From the NCBI RefSeq assembly GCF_001641265.1, contig NW_020167520.1:1-64000 (forward strand): 64,000 bases of DNA, in the 5' to 3' direction. Shown here piece after piece: positions 45,584 through 54,964 of this stretch. A program made the translations under genes and the position numbers. The DNA comes from Pseudogymnoascus destructans. Taxonomy: Eukaryota; Ascomycota; Leotiomycetes; Thelebolales; Thelebolaceae. The notes beneath the pieces were generated by a model. That model made no database searches, was not told the DNA's origin, and saw only the letters and a program-made list of their open reading frames with translations. Each line of letters begins with the position of its first letter. The stretch's first letter is position 1.

Positions 45584-47256
45584 ATGGATAACCCAGAAGC
45601 CCCTGGCGGAAAGCGAAAGCGTAGTATATCCACAGCCATGCCTCAGCAAACAAGACAGCCATTGCAGCCTCAAATGCCAGGTACGTCATACAGATATTCA
45701 AGCGTCTCTCATTCTCTGCAGTTTTCATCACACATGGAACTCGACTTTTATAAGCGGGAACCTTGACTGAACATCGTCATACTATTGTAACTCATCATAA
45801 GTTCAAAGGAAAATCACGTGACTATATCACGTGCGACTTTATGCGTTCTTTGAGCTGTGTTGATGCCCGTCGTTTGCTGGTTATGAACTGTAGCTGATTA
45901 ATCTAGGCAATGTTCCTCAAATAAACTACCTGGCTAAGGCAAGAAGCGGCAAGATGAGGTTGATAGAAGGCGACGCAGATGATTTCGGTAACATTCTCGG
46001 CCTCATTGACGATTACGAAGGTCAGTAATTACGTATATAACTTGCTTATGCAGAAGTTGACGAAGATAGGGGTGCTCCAACGCCATGAGAGTCTCGCGGC
46101 AAATTTGGGGGCGAAGCTTGTTGGCCCACTCCTCTTGAAATCAGTCGAGAAACTCTTCGAGGGCCCAATTAAAGTCACTACGACATATCCCGCTGAAGCT
46201 GTACCTATAACCTGGCTCGATGTCCTTGATTTCGCAAGGTCAACGCCCCAAAATTTTGTTCTAAGCGAGTCAAGGAGCGGTGGCAGAGTATGCCAGTTCT
46301 GGATCAATCAATGTAGCGTTGAGATATCAGAAGATGACTACAGATTGATTATATCAGGCGCACCAGAAAGAATGCTTCCAACTCAGCCGATTGTTGACGA
46401 TGAAGTTGCGGAGCTTGGCACAATGGATATCCTAGAGCAACGCCTTTCAATGCTCATAAAGCGGGCTGACCTTGTTGCGGCTCGAGCGAGGCAGTTGAAT
46501 TACCACCTCAAAGGTAGAAAATCTGCTATAGCAAGCCGCCGGGCAGTTGCACAATCACCCGAACAAACTGGTGCAAGCTCATCGGCCCAGTTCATGACAA
46601 ACCAGATGCAGGTTTCCACAAGCAACGGTGAGGGCCGCTCAATCCACCTTGATTTGCTTCGGCAATTCCAACATGATGATCGAAAGGGGATGCCATCACG
46701 CATTAAAGGTAGCCATTCTCAAACAGATGCTACAGGCTCACCAATGCCGGGAGAATCTCCAGCGCCAACCAGCTTTGGCAGACGCGTAACTGATCCAATG
46801 CGTTCTGGCGCCGATGATGGAACTGGGGGGCAGTATCGACCTTTGATCGCCGCCAGGATAGAAAAAATGAACCGGAACGACCCAATCTGGCCTCCATGTG
46901 ATCGATGCAGGCGCTTACGTATGGAATGCACCAAATACCTTACAGCCTGCGGTGGCTGTACAAAGAAGCATGCGAAATGTTCCTGGCGAGATATCACAGA
47001 AGAAGAAATTGCGTTTCTGATCCAGATCCCAGAGTCCTCTATTGAAAACGAAGATGGAGCTCTTGAAGTAGCAAACATGAATGCTAACCTGGACCCAGAC
47101 TTACGCCTTATGAATGGCGGAGGGATGCATCTGGATGGTCATGGTAGTGAAGGTCTTATTGGCCCTGGGGAAGGCAAAAGAGGTGATGTTTTAACAGATG
47201 AGCACTCTATCTTGACACAGATGGCATCCGCGGCAGCTACTGAAGGAAACCGCTAG
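45584..47256 (+). CDS. Zn2Cys6-cluster protein with C-terminal zinc cluster
   Basis: Exons 45584-45680, 45907-46020 and 46070-47256 join in frame to 465 residues. The N-terminus is basic (GKRKRSIS), followed by a short conserved-looking LAKARSGKMRLIEGDADDFG block. The middle has a helical segment (LEQRLSMLIKRADLVAARAR) that may be a coiled coil. The zinc cluster lies late, at about residues 344-376: PPCDRCRRLRMECTKYLTAC, then GGCTKKHAKCSW, with six cysteines in the right spacing. In most fungal regulators this cluster is N-terminal. It is probably nuclear; the target and role are not recognised. Shared upstream DNA with LSM7 may couple the two genes. Confidence 0.85.
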
Positions 47257-47602
47257 ACAGCTAACGCAAACTTCTGTTGTCTGATGTCATCTATATAATA
47301 ATAGTACAATGCGAATACCATTGCAATTCTGTATATAATTTGTGGCGGATCATGTGATATATTCCACCTTTCGGGCTACAGTGACTCACAGAACGCTAAA
47401 CAACAAAATAACCAATGACTCGACCACCAAGGGAACGGCAACCCAACTAAAATATTTAATTATACAGCATTGGAAAACAGCTATTTGCACACTCACCCAT
47501 ACCAATCGAATATACAGAACCTTGGGTTATATACTCCCATTGTAAACCACAAAGTATATTTCAAAAGGTAACACCACCAAGTGTTACCCCGCCATTTTCA
47601 CA
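47257..47602. other. Intergenic, promoter of LEU4
   Basis: This is the presumed LEU4 promoter. A GGTAACA...TGTTACC inverted repeat with an 8-base spacer sits at 47568-47589, only 13 bp before the start codon, so it is in the leader. I saw no CCGGNNCCGG (Leu3-type) site. Confidence 0.5.
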
Positions 47603-49557
47603 ATGCCGATGTACGGAGGTTACCCCAGACGAACAACTTAAGCCACTGCTAATTATCAAACTTGTAGGCTTGCAGACCCCTCGAAGAAGTACAAGAGGTT
47701 TCCACCTTTGAAGCTTGAAAACCGCACATGGCCGAACAAGATAATTGAGAAGCCGCCGCGATGGCTCGCAACAGACTTGCGTGATGGCAACCAGAGCTTG
47801 GTGGACCCAATGGTTAGGAAATATACAGTCTGCCCATGTAACTGCCTGCTAATTGTCTATAGGATGGCGAACAAAAGTGGAAGTACTTTCAGATGCTTGT
47901 GGAGCTCGGCTACAAGGAGATTGAGGTTTCGTTCCCATCTGCGTCCCAAACCGACTTCGATTTCACACGCCGACTTGTCGAGACTCCAGGCGCAACACCG
48001 GACGATGTGTGGCTCCAGGTCCTCTCCCCATGCAGGAAAGACTTGATTCTCCGAAGTGTCGATTCTCTCAAGGGAGCCAAGAAGGCCCTTCTCCATTTAT
48101 ACCTCGCCACCAGCGAATGCTTCCAACGCATTGTGTTTGGATTTACACAGGAGGAAGGCATCGCTTTGGCAGTGAAGTGCACGAAGTATGCTCGCTCGAT
48201 CACAAAAGACGATCCGTCACAAGCCGGCACAGAATGGGCATACGAGTTCAGCCCCGAAACCTTCTCAGACTCCAGCCCAGAGTATGTCATAAGAATCTGT
48301 GAAGCCGTCAAGGAGGCCTGGGGGCCGACAAAGGAGAACCCGATCATTTTCAACCTTCCCGCCACAGTTGAGATGTCTACACCAAACGTCTACGCGGACC
48401 AAATTGAATATTTCTGCACAAATATTACTGAGAGAGAGAAGATTTGCGTTTCTTTACATCCACATAACGATAGAGGATGTGCCGTAGCAGCTGCCGAGTT
48501 GGCTCAGATGGCTGGTGGAGACAGAGTTGAGGGATGTTTGTTTGGAAATGGCGAGCGTACGGGAAATGTTGATCTTGTCACTTTGGCACTTAACCTCTAT
48601 ACGCAAGGTATCCATCCAGGGATTGATTTCTCTGATCTCAACAAGGTCATCGATGTGGTTGAGGTTAGCAACAAGATTCCTGTTCACCCTCGAGCTCCAT
48701 ATGGCGGGCAGCTTGTTGTCTGTGCCTTCAGTGGCTCTCACCAGGACGCTATCAAGAAGGGTTTCAACCTTCGGAAAACTGCCACTGATGATGACTTGTG
48801 GCAAGTACCTTACTTGCCACTTGATCCTGCCGATATTGGCAGAACCTACGAGGCTATCATTCGCGTGAACTCTCAGAGTGGCAAGGGAGGCGCGGCGTGG
48901 ATCATTCTTCGCAATCTTGAATTGGACCTTCCTCGTGGCTTACAGGTTGAATTCAGCAAAGTAGTACAGAGCAAGGCTGACACCGTTGGCCGGGAGCTCC
49001 TATCGAGCGAAATCTCCGAACTCTTCGAGAAGTCATACTACTTGAAAGAGAACCCAAGATTTAACTTGGTGGATTACACTATCTCGGCTGATAGGTCTAG
49101 CTCGCCGGCGCCACCCGCTGCTGGGAAGACGCAAGATACCAAGAATATGCGAAGAAGATTCGAAGGTGTCATTTCCATTGACGGAGAGGAGCATAAATTG
49201 AAGGGAATGGGCAACGGACCTATCTCTTCTCTCGCAAATGCACTTTCGTCAATCGGCATTGATCTTGACGTGCAAGATTATAAGGAGCATGCTATTGGAA
49301 AAGGAAAGGGAGTCAAGGCCGTTTCGTATATCGAATGTACAGCTGCTGGATCTTCGCATAAGGTGTGGGGTGTCGGAATCGATGAGGATGTTGTTCAGTC
49401 TTCTTTGATTGCCCTCTTGTCGGCCGCATCAAGCGTGAGTTCTTCTTCTTCTCTCTATAATTACGAAAACTTGAATCTAAGTACTAATTTTTTTAAGTTT
49501 ATCACAAGCAGGCCAAACACGCCGATTCCATTCCGCCCCATGAACAAGGGACGTTGA
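47603..49557 (+). CDS. LEU4: 2-isopropylmalate synthase
   Basis: This enzyme condenses acetyl-CoA with 2-ketoisovalerate in the first committed step of leucine synthesis. Exons are 47603-47610, 47668-47812, 47863-49434 and 49498-49557 (594 residues). The first exon is only 8 bases (ATGCCGAT), and splicing restores MPMLADPSKKYKRFPP, the usual fungal start. Catalytic-domain marks are LATDLRDGNQSL, EIEVSFPSASQTDFDF, VSLHPHNDRGCA (metal-binding HPHND) and GCLFGNGERTGNVD. The C-terminal LeuA allosteric domain (residues about 430-575) contains GNGPISSLANAL and binds leucine for feedback inhibition. The last intron (49435-49497) is a multiple of three and free of stops, so retention would keep the frame. 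An alternative acceptor at 49511 would change the tail. Location is mitochondrial or cytosolic in relatives. Confidence 0.95.
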
Positions 49558-49695
49558 TACCAATTATTTGTAGTCGCTTATTACACTTTGTGGTAATAAT
49601 TTTCAGTCTGCATTTGCATTATATGTCCAAAAAATAATGGGAACAAATGGAAACAAAAGTAGTCCTTTTAGTGCAGTTTTAATTACAAGCTCCTT

Positions 49696-49703
49696 GATAT
49701 AGC
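49696..49703. repeat. Left 8-bp target-site duplication of hAT element
   Basis: GATATAGC directly precedes the left inverted repeat and is identical to 52390-52397. Confidence 0.95.
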
Positions 49704-52389
49704 CAGTGTTCGGCGGATATATATCCGGGTAGTATCCGTGAAGCTCACGGGTAGGGTATATACCCGGCGACGATCTGACGGGTAGGGTAGGGTATATATC
49801 CGGATACATGAGGCTGAATATTGTATATAAAAATAGAATAGCGTATATAAAAAAGAATGAAGCTTTTGATAATAGTAGTAAACCCCTTTCCGCGAGCCCC
49901 CTTTCCGTGAGACCCCCCCTTTCTGCGAGTCCCTATTCAGGTGCTTCATCGTCAGCATCATCGCCGTCGCTATCAGCCTCCCGTATTTTACCCCAATTCC
50001 GTAAGCAAAGTAAATATCTAATAGTTGGCGGTGATAACCTATTCCGCTTCTTTGTAATAATATCACTACCATTACTAAATACTCGTTCCGATGCTGCAGA
50101 TGTTGCTGGAATAGCTAGATGATCACGAGCAATACGGGCAATAACTGGATATTGGTATTGCTTTGCGCACCAATATTTGAGAATATCAGTATGCTCACCG
50201 GGCCGTGGTTCAAGCATCCAGCGCCTCCATTCTGGCTCTTGAAAAGCCAAGCCTTCTGACGCAAATAGATCTTCGTCAGAATCAGGTTCTTGATCTATTG
50301 TAGCAGTAGCACCTATTGCTTCTGCAAGAGCTGTTTCGTGAGTAATTCGCTCCGTATCAAGGTGATACTCTCGCTTTTGGTACGTTCTACAAACGTCTTC
50401 GAACTGCGCTCTTGCTCGTAATCTTCGTGTATCGTCTATAGCATTTGGATATATCTTCTTAAATACTGTATGATTCATTCGTGGGCCGCAAATTGTAGCA
50501 ACAGCTGAGTGCTTACATTGCCGATTCGTTGTAAGAGTATAATACTCATTAAGCTTTTGAAGCGCAGCTCCACAAGCTACTCTGATCGTAGAGCTTCTAC
50601 CAAGCTCTTCTTGTAGTAATGTGACCTTATTTATCATCTTTAAGTAAAGAGGAATTGTAAAGTTGAGCGTTGGATATGAATCGCTTTGTAGCCGTCTTGA
50701 CGGCTTTAAGAATACTAAGAATAATCGTTCAAGAGCTTCGATAATAGCCCAATCGTTGCTTGTTAACGCAATATCCTTCATACTGATATCAAGCTTCTGC
50801 GTAGAGCATACTGCAGTAATTGGTATTCGAAGCTTTATAGCTGTTTCAAGCATATAGTACGTTGAATTCCAGCGTATAGGCATATCAAGTGATAGCTGGC
50901 GTGGCTTCTGGCCTGCAGCTTGTATCTGCTTCTGTAAAGCATCCTTCCATGCTCTTCGGTTTCGAAAGACATAAATATGCCTTCGGAGCTTCTCAAGCGT
51001 AGCTGATACTTCAGTAGAAGAGTTATCAATACGCTGCGGAATCCGGGCAAGCCCTTGCTGACACCAGTACGCTTCTGTTTCTGTATCCGGGCTAGCTTTC
51101 AAGCTCTTTAGAGTAGCTTGAACTGCAAGATTGATAATATGAGCAATACACCGAACGTCCCCTTCCTTTACAGTAAACGTCCATGGCTGTTGAATAGTCG
51201 TCTGCTGCTTACTGGCTATTTTCTCATATTCTGAAAGCATCACAGTATTCGCTGAGGCATTATCCCGCGTACAAGTAAATATAGCACCTGTAATTTCGAA
51301 GCTATCTGTTACTGCAGCTAACTCTTGAGCGAGATATTCGCCGCTATGAATTGGCTCTTGAAGGTGGATTACATCAAGTAATACGCACCGGTGCTGCCAC
51401 TTCTCATTAATCCAATGGCCTGTGACAGCAGCGTACTCTAAAAAGTTCCGTGCAGTCCATGCATCTGTTGTAATAGATATCCGGCCGCCATAGGTAATAT
51501 GAGCCTGGAGTTCTAATTGTAGCAATCCTCGGTGATATGAGAATTGCCGCTGTAGCTCTCGGTGTAGTGTTCGCGACGATATCGATAGAGTACTTGGGCT
51601 TAAGAACTGTACTAATTGATGGAACGAATAGCTCTCAATAAGTCGTAAGGAGAGGTTATTTGATACAACGAATGAGAGTAATAACTCTCGGTATTTCGCT
51701 CTACTATTTGATGCTTGAGCTTGAGCGGGCTGGACTTGCGGGTTCCGCGGCCGTGGCTCAAAAAATGACGATGCACTACTTGATGGGCTTGACGGCGTAA
51801 TTGTATGACCTTTCATTGTATATGCTACTGTTGGATGCTTCTGCGTATAGTGCTTCCAAAGATTACCGGTTGAAGTCTGACTTAATAGCTGCGGAGTAGG
51901 TGAATATCCGCAGCCTGGTTGTAAGCAAGTTACTTTGACTGTAGGTGGGTTACTATCAAGTATCAATCGCGAATATAATAGCTTCGTAAATAGTACCGAC
52001 GACGTTGGTGGCAGCATTCGTCCTGGAGGCTGAAGCCGGAGCGGTGTAGGATTAATATCCTGTTGAATATGAATAGGGGGCGGCAGCGTTGGCAGACTTG
52101 GCTCATTATGAGTATCATAGCTATTATAGCCCTCAGGCTCCATTGGTATATCTGATAACGACGAGTCGCTCATTCTGAGGATAATTATCACTTTATACAG
52201 CATCAATATAGATCTCACGACGTTGGAAAAAAGAGGTCTTGGCTGCGCTTGGCTATTCTTGGCATGTATCCGGATATATACTCGAGAGTATCCGGATACG
52301 CCGGATACTCCTAAAATATCGCCGGGTAGGTATATACTCGAGGATATACCCGGATACCACGGGTATATTGGTATCCGTGCCGAACACTG
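49704..52389 (-). mobile_element. Structurally intact hAT DNA transposon, 2686 bp
   Basis: The element has 11-bp terminal inverted repeats (CAGTGTTCGGC at 49704-49714 and its complement at 52379-52389). It is flanked by a perfect 8-bp target duplication, GATATAGC, at 49696-49703 and 52390-52397. It carries one uninterrupted transposase frame on the minus strand. Subterminal regions are full of ATATCCGG/CCGGATAT-type motifs in both orientations, probable transposase-binding sites. The perfect duplication and open frame imply recent insertion, 146 bp past the LEU4 stop codon. Confidence 0.96.
49933..52173 (-). CDS. hAT family transposase
   Basis: A single exon encodes 746 residues from the ATG before SDSSLSDIPMEPEG. 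A BED-type zinc finger is near residues 80-115 (CLQPGCGYS, then LWKHYTQKHP). The RNase H-like catalytic fold contains ITTDAWTARN (first aspartate) and FTCTRDNASAN (second). Next come CIAHIINLAVQ, RWNSTYYML, and the C-terminal hAT dimerisation region DILKYWCAKQYQYPVIARIA followed by ATSAASERVFSNGSDIIT, with the expected glutamate in SERVFS. All family blocks are present and the frame has no stop, so the protein may be active. It should cut and paste its own element and possibly non-autonomous copies with the same ends. Confidence 0.95.
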   Translation of the reverse strand: MSDSSLSDIPMEPEGYNSYDTHNEPSLPTLPPPIHIQQDINPTPLRLQPPGRMLPPTSSVLFTKLLYSRLILDSNPPTVKVTCLQPGCGYSPTPQLLSQTSTGNLWKHYTQKHPTVAYTMKGHTITPSSPSSSASSFFEPRPRNPQVQPAQAQASNSRAKYRELLLSFVVSNNLSLRLIESYSFHQLVQFLSPSTLSISSRTLHRELQRQFSYHRGLLQLELQAHITYGGRISITTDAWTARNFLEYAAVTGHWINEKWQHRCVLLDVIHLQEPIHSGEYLAQELAAVTDSFEITGAIFTCTRDNASANTVMLSEYEKIASKQQTTIQQPWTFTVKEGDVRCIAHIINLAVQATLKSLKASPDTETEAYWCQQGLARIPQRIDNSSTEVSATLEKLRRHIYVFRNRRAWKDALQKQIQAAGQKPRQLSLDMPIRWNSTYYMLETAIKLRIPITAVCSTQKLDISMKDIALTSNDWAIIEALERLFLVFLKPSRRLQSDSYPTLNFTIPLYLKMINKVTLLQEELGRSSTIRVACGAALQKLNEYYTLTTNRQCKHSAVATICGPRMNHTVFKKIYPNAIDDTRRLRARAQFEDVCRTYQKREYHLDTERITHETALAEAIGATATIDQEPDSDEDLFASEGLAFQEPEWRRWMLEPRPGEHTDILKYWCAKQYQYPVIARIARDHLAIPATSAASERVFSNGSDIITKKRNRLSPPTIRYLLCLRNWGKIREADSDGDDADDEAPE

Positions 52390-52397
52390 GATATAGC
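52390..52397. repeat. Right 8-bp target-site duplication of hAT element
   Basis: GATATAGC directly follows the right inverted repeat, identical to 49696-49703. The 8-bp length is standard for hAT elements. Confidence 0.95.
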
Positions 52398-52447
52398 TCG
52401 GAGCTCAAAATGGAAGGACAAAAGGCAAACATAGTTTGATAAGCATA

Positions 52448-52493
52448 ACGTGCATGTATAACGAAAGTGCCAAACAAGCGAAAGTGCCAAAAT
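52448..52493. repeat. Left 46-bp terminal inverted repeat of pogo-like element
   Basis: It starts ACGTGCATGTATAACG, ends CCAAAAT, and is an exact reverse complement of 54262-54307. Confidence 0.95.
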
Positions 52494-52545
52494 CATGCGG
52501 TGACCAACCCCCCCAACTAAATGTTAAATTCCTCCACAACAAAAC

Positions 52546-54201
52546 ATGCGCCATAAAAATGATGAAAGCAAATTAGTGCTAGCTATCCAAGCTATGCAAA
52601 GCGACCCAAATTTGCACCTTCGAGTTGCAGCTAGGATCTATTCCGTAGACCACCGCAAGCTACGTCACCGTTTACAAGGTGTACCTTCACGACGCGATAT
52701 CCAAGCCAACTTACGGAAATTAAGTAACCTAGAGGAATCAGTTCTTGTTCAGTATATACTTGACTTAGCTGCTAAAGGGTTCCCTCCTCAGTTGTCTATT
52801 GTTGAAGATATGGCAAATCGACTACTTGCAACACGCGACGCGCCACGCGTCGGGTCACGTTGGGCTTCAAACTTTGTTAAGCGCCATGTAGAGCTCCGGA
52901 CACGCTTCCAGCGAAAATACGACTACCAGAGGGCTAAGTGCGAAGATCCAGAAGTCATTCGTGGCTGGTTTGAGCTTGTATGGAACACAATTCTAAAGTA
53001 TGGCATCAACAATGCAGATATCTACAACTTTGATGAGACTGGGTTTATGATGGGCGTCATCTCAAGCGCAACGGTAGTAACGAGCTCAGATGGGCGGGCA
53101 AAGGCAAAAAAGGTGCAGCCTGGCAATCGGGAATGGGTTACAGTAATCCAAGGCGTTAGTTCTCAAGGTTGGGCAGTGCCGCCATTTGTCATTGTGGCAG
53201 GTAAAAACCACCTTGCATCTTGGTATGAGAATAGCGGATTTCCAGTAGATTGGGTAATCGCTGTTACTGCAAATGGCTGGACTACAAACGAGAGAGGTAT
53301 GGATTGGATTCAGCATTTTGAGAAGCACACAAAGCCCCGGAGTGTTGGTGGTTATCGCTTGTTAGTCCTTGATGGTCATGAGAGCCACCACTCAGACAAG
53401 TTTGAGGAGTACTGCAAAGAACACAACATTATTACGCTTTGTATGCCTGCTCACTCTTCCCATATACTCCAACCACTTGATGTTGGCTGTTTTGGCCCAT
53501 TAAAGAGAGCTTACGGTCGGCAAATTGAAGATATGATGCGGGCTCATATTATTCACATTACTAAGGATGACTTCTTTCCTGCCTTCCACGCTGCATTTAA
53601 CATTGCAATGACAGAAAGCAATATTCAGGGAGGGTTCCGAGGTGCTGGGCTTCTTCCATTTAGCCCTGAGAGTGTAATATCTACACTTGACCTTAGGTTT
53701 AAGACGCCAACACCTCCAACCTCTCGCCCAAACACCGCTCAACCATGGGTTTCTCAGACACCAAATAACCCAACTGAAGCTGTATCACAGTCTACTTTCA
53801 TTAAAAACTGAATTGCGCATCATCAAAATAGCTCTCCAACCTCAATCTATGCAGCTGTTGACCAGTTTACAAAGGGTGCATCGCAAATAATGCATCAATT
53901 AGCATTGTTAAAAGCAGAGAACCAAAACCTGCGACAGGCAAATGAAGTGCTAAGCAAGCGCCGGAGAGCTAAAAAAACACGACTACAGCAAGGAGGATCA
54001 CTTAGTCAACAGGTAGCACAGGAGCTACAGGACGAGAGGGACGTTGTGCAGCAAGTAGAGCAAGAAATAAGGGCAAGTAGTGGTCGGAAGCCAAGGGAAG
54101 AAACCCATGCACGTCGCTGTGGCAAGTGTGGTGAGACTGGACACAATGCGCGCACTTGTCAGATTGTAATAGACAGGTCTGAGGAAGAGGACTCCGAGTA
54201 G
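52546..54201 (+). pseudogene. Pogo-like transposase with one nonsense codon
   Basis: The frame opens at the ATG before RHKNDESK and runs 421 residues to a TGA at 53809-53811. It then continues in the same frame to a second stop at 54199-54201. The N-terminal helix-turn-helix/CENP-B-type DNA-binding region covers residues 1-120. The DDE domain has NFDETGFMMG, LLVLDGHESHH and HILQPLDVGCFGPLKRAYGR, giving the three acidic residues. After the TGA, the frame encodes a QFTKGASQIMHQLALLKAEN coiled coil, a basic KRRRAKKTR stretch and a CCHC zinc knuckle, CGKCGETGHNARTC. Related proteins have Arg at or near the stop position, so a CGA-to-TGA change is likely. The first 421 residues hold the whole catalytic domain and might still act. 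Confidence 0.9.
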
Positions 54202-54261
54202 TTTTAATTAATTTAAATTGTTGTGGTGGATTTATCGCAATTCTTATGGGGTAGTCGCGAT

Positions 54262-54307
54262 ATTTTGGCACTTTCGCTTGTTTGGCACTTTCGTTATACA
54301 TGCACGT
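54262..54307. repeat. Right 46-bp terminal inverted repeat of pogo-like element
   Basis: It starts ATTTTGGCACTTTCG and matches 52448-52493 exactly in reverse complement. Confidence 0.95.
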
Positions 54308-54309
54308 TA

Positions 54310-54964
54310 TCGGAAAAGCAAACAAATAAAAAACAAGGCCTTTGTTTCAGGCACGACAGAATTATAACCCCTGGGCCTAGGCAGTGTAGCATTCGTAACA
54401 TACAAATCAACACAAATATTGTGACACCGAACTCTCCAGACGAAGAGAAATGGAGAGGAGAGATAGGAGACCGCCAAATCACGTGTCAGTAGATGTGACA
54501 GAAGAAACAGGCCGATCTGTGATTTGTCTGTTAGACGAGGGTTTACGCCAAACGCGGCCGGCAACCAAACAATCTTTGCCTGTGAAGCTGGTCATCGAAG
54601 CACTTCTTTGTCCAAGTGCTACAGATCAGAAAATCTGCCCACCTAAACCTACAAATTGTTTCTTTTACGTATTTTACAGCAGCAAGAATAGTGAGTTTCT
54701 CTAACCCCGAACCACTTCACAAGCGGCGTCTACTTCGGGCAATCGTTAACCCCATTAGCGCAGGTATCCACCAATAAAGTCTCGCTTCAAGAAAGCCCCA
54801 TCAACATCATCTCGTAGCCTGAGATTGTAATTTCAAGTCGTTGTCATCTAGCACCGCCAAAGCCTCAAAATACAACAGACATTTTCTTTGTGCGTTGATC
54901 GGTGTATTTATTCAAGCGGGCCACCACCACAGATCTCCCTCCACACCGACTCTCAACTGCAAAT
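54310..54964. other. Intergenic, promoter side of KAP95
   Basis: No gene is supported. An 84-codon open frame from 54450 shows no recognisable domain. The last 200 bp are probably the KAP95 promoter and leader. Confidence 0.55.

Larger units (their letters stand above)
52448..54307 (+). mobile_element. Young pogo-like DNA transposon, 1860 bp, TA target
   Basis: The ends are perfect 46-bp terminal inverted repeats (52448-52493 and 54262-54307) flanked by TA on both sides (52446-52447, 54308-54309), the pogo/Tc1-mariner target. Inside each repeat the unit CGAAAGTGCCAAA occurs twice, a likely pair of transposase-binding sites. The coding region is whole except for one in-frame TGA. Perfect ends imply recent insertion. 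It begins 58 bp from the right end of the hAT element. Confidence 0.96.

Noticed and set aside
54450..54704. 84-codon frame starting MERRDRRPPNH near the pogo element
   Set aside because: No domain, no intron logic and no similarity that I recognise; it lies in the KAP95 upstream region.
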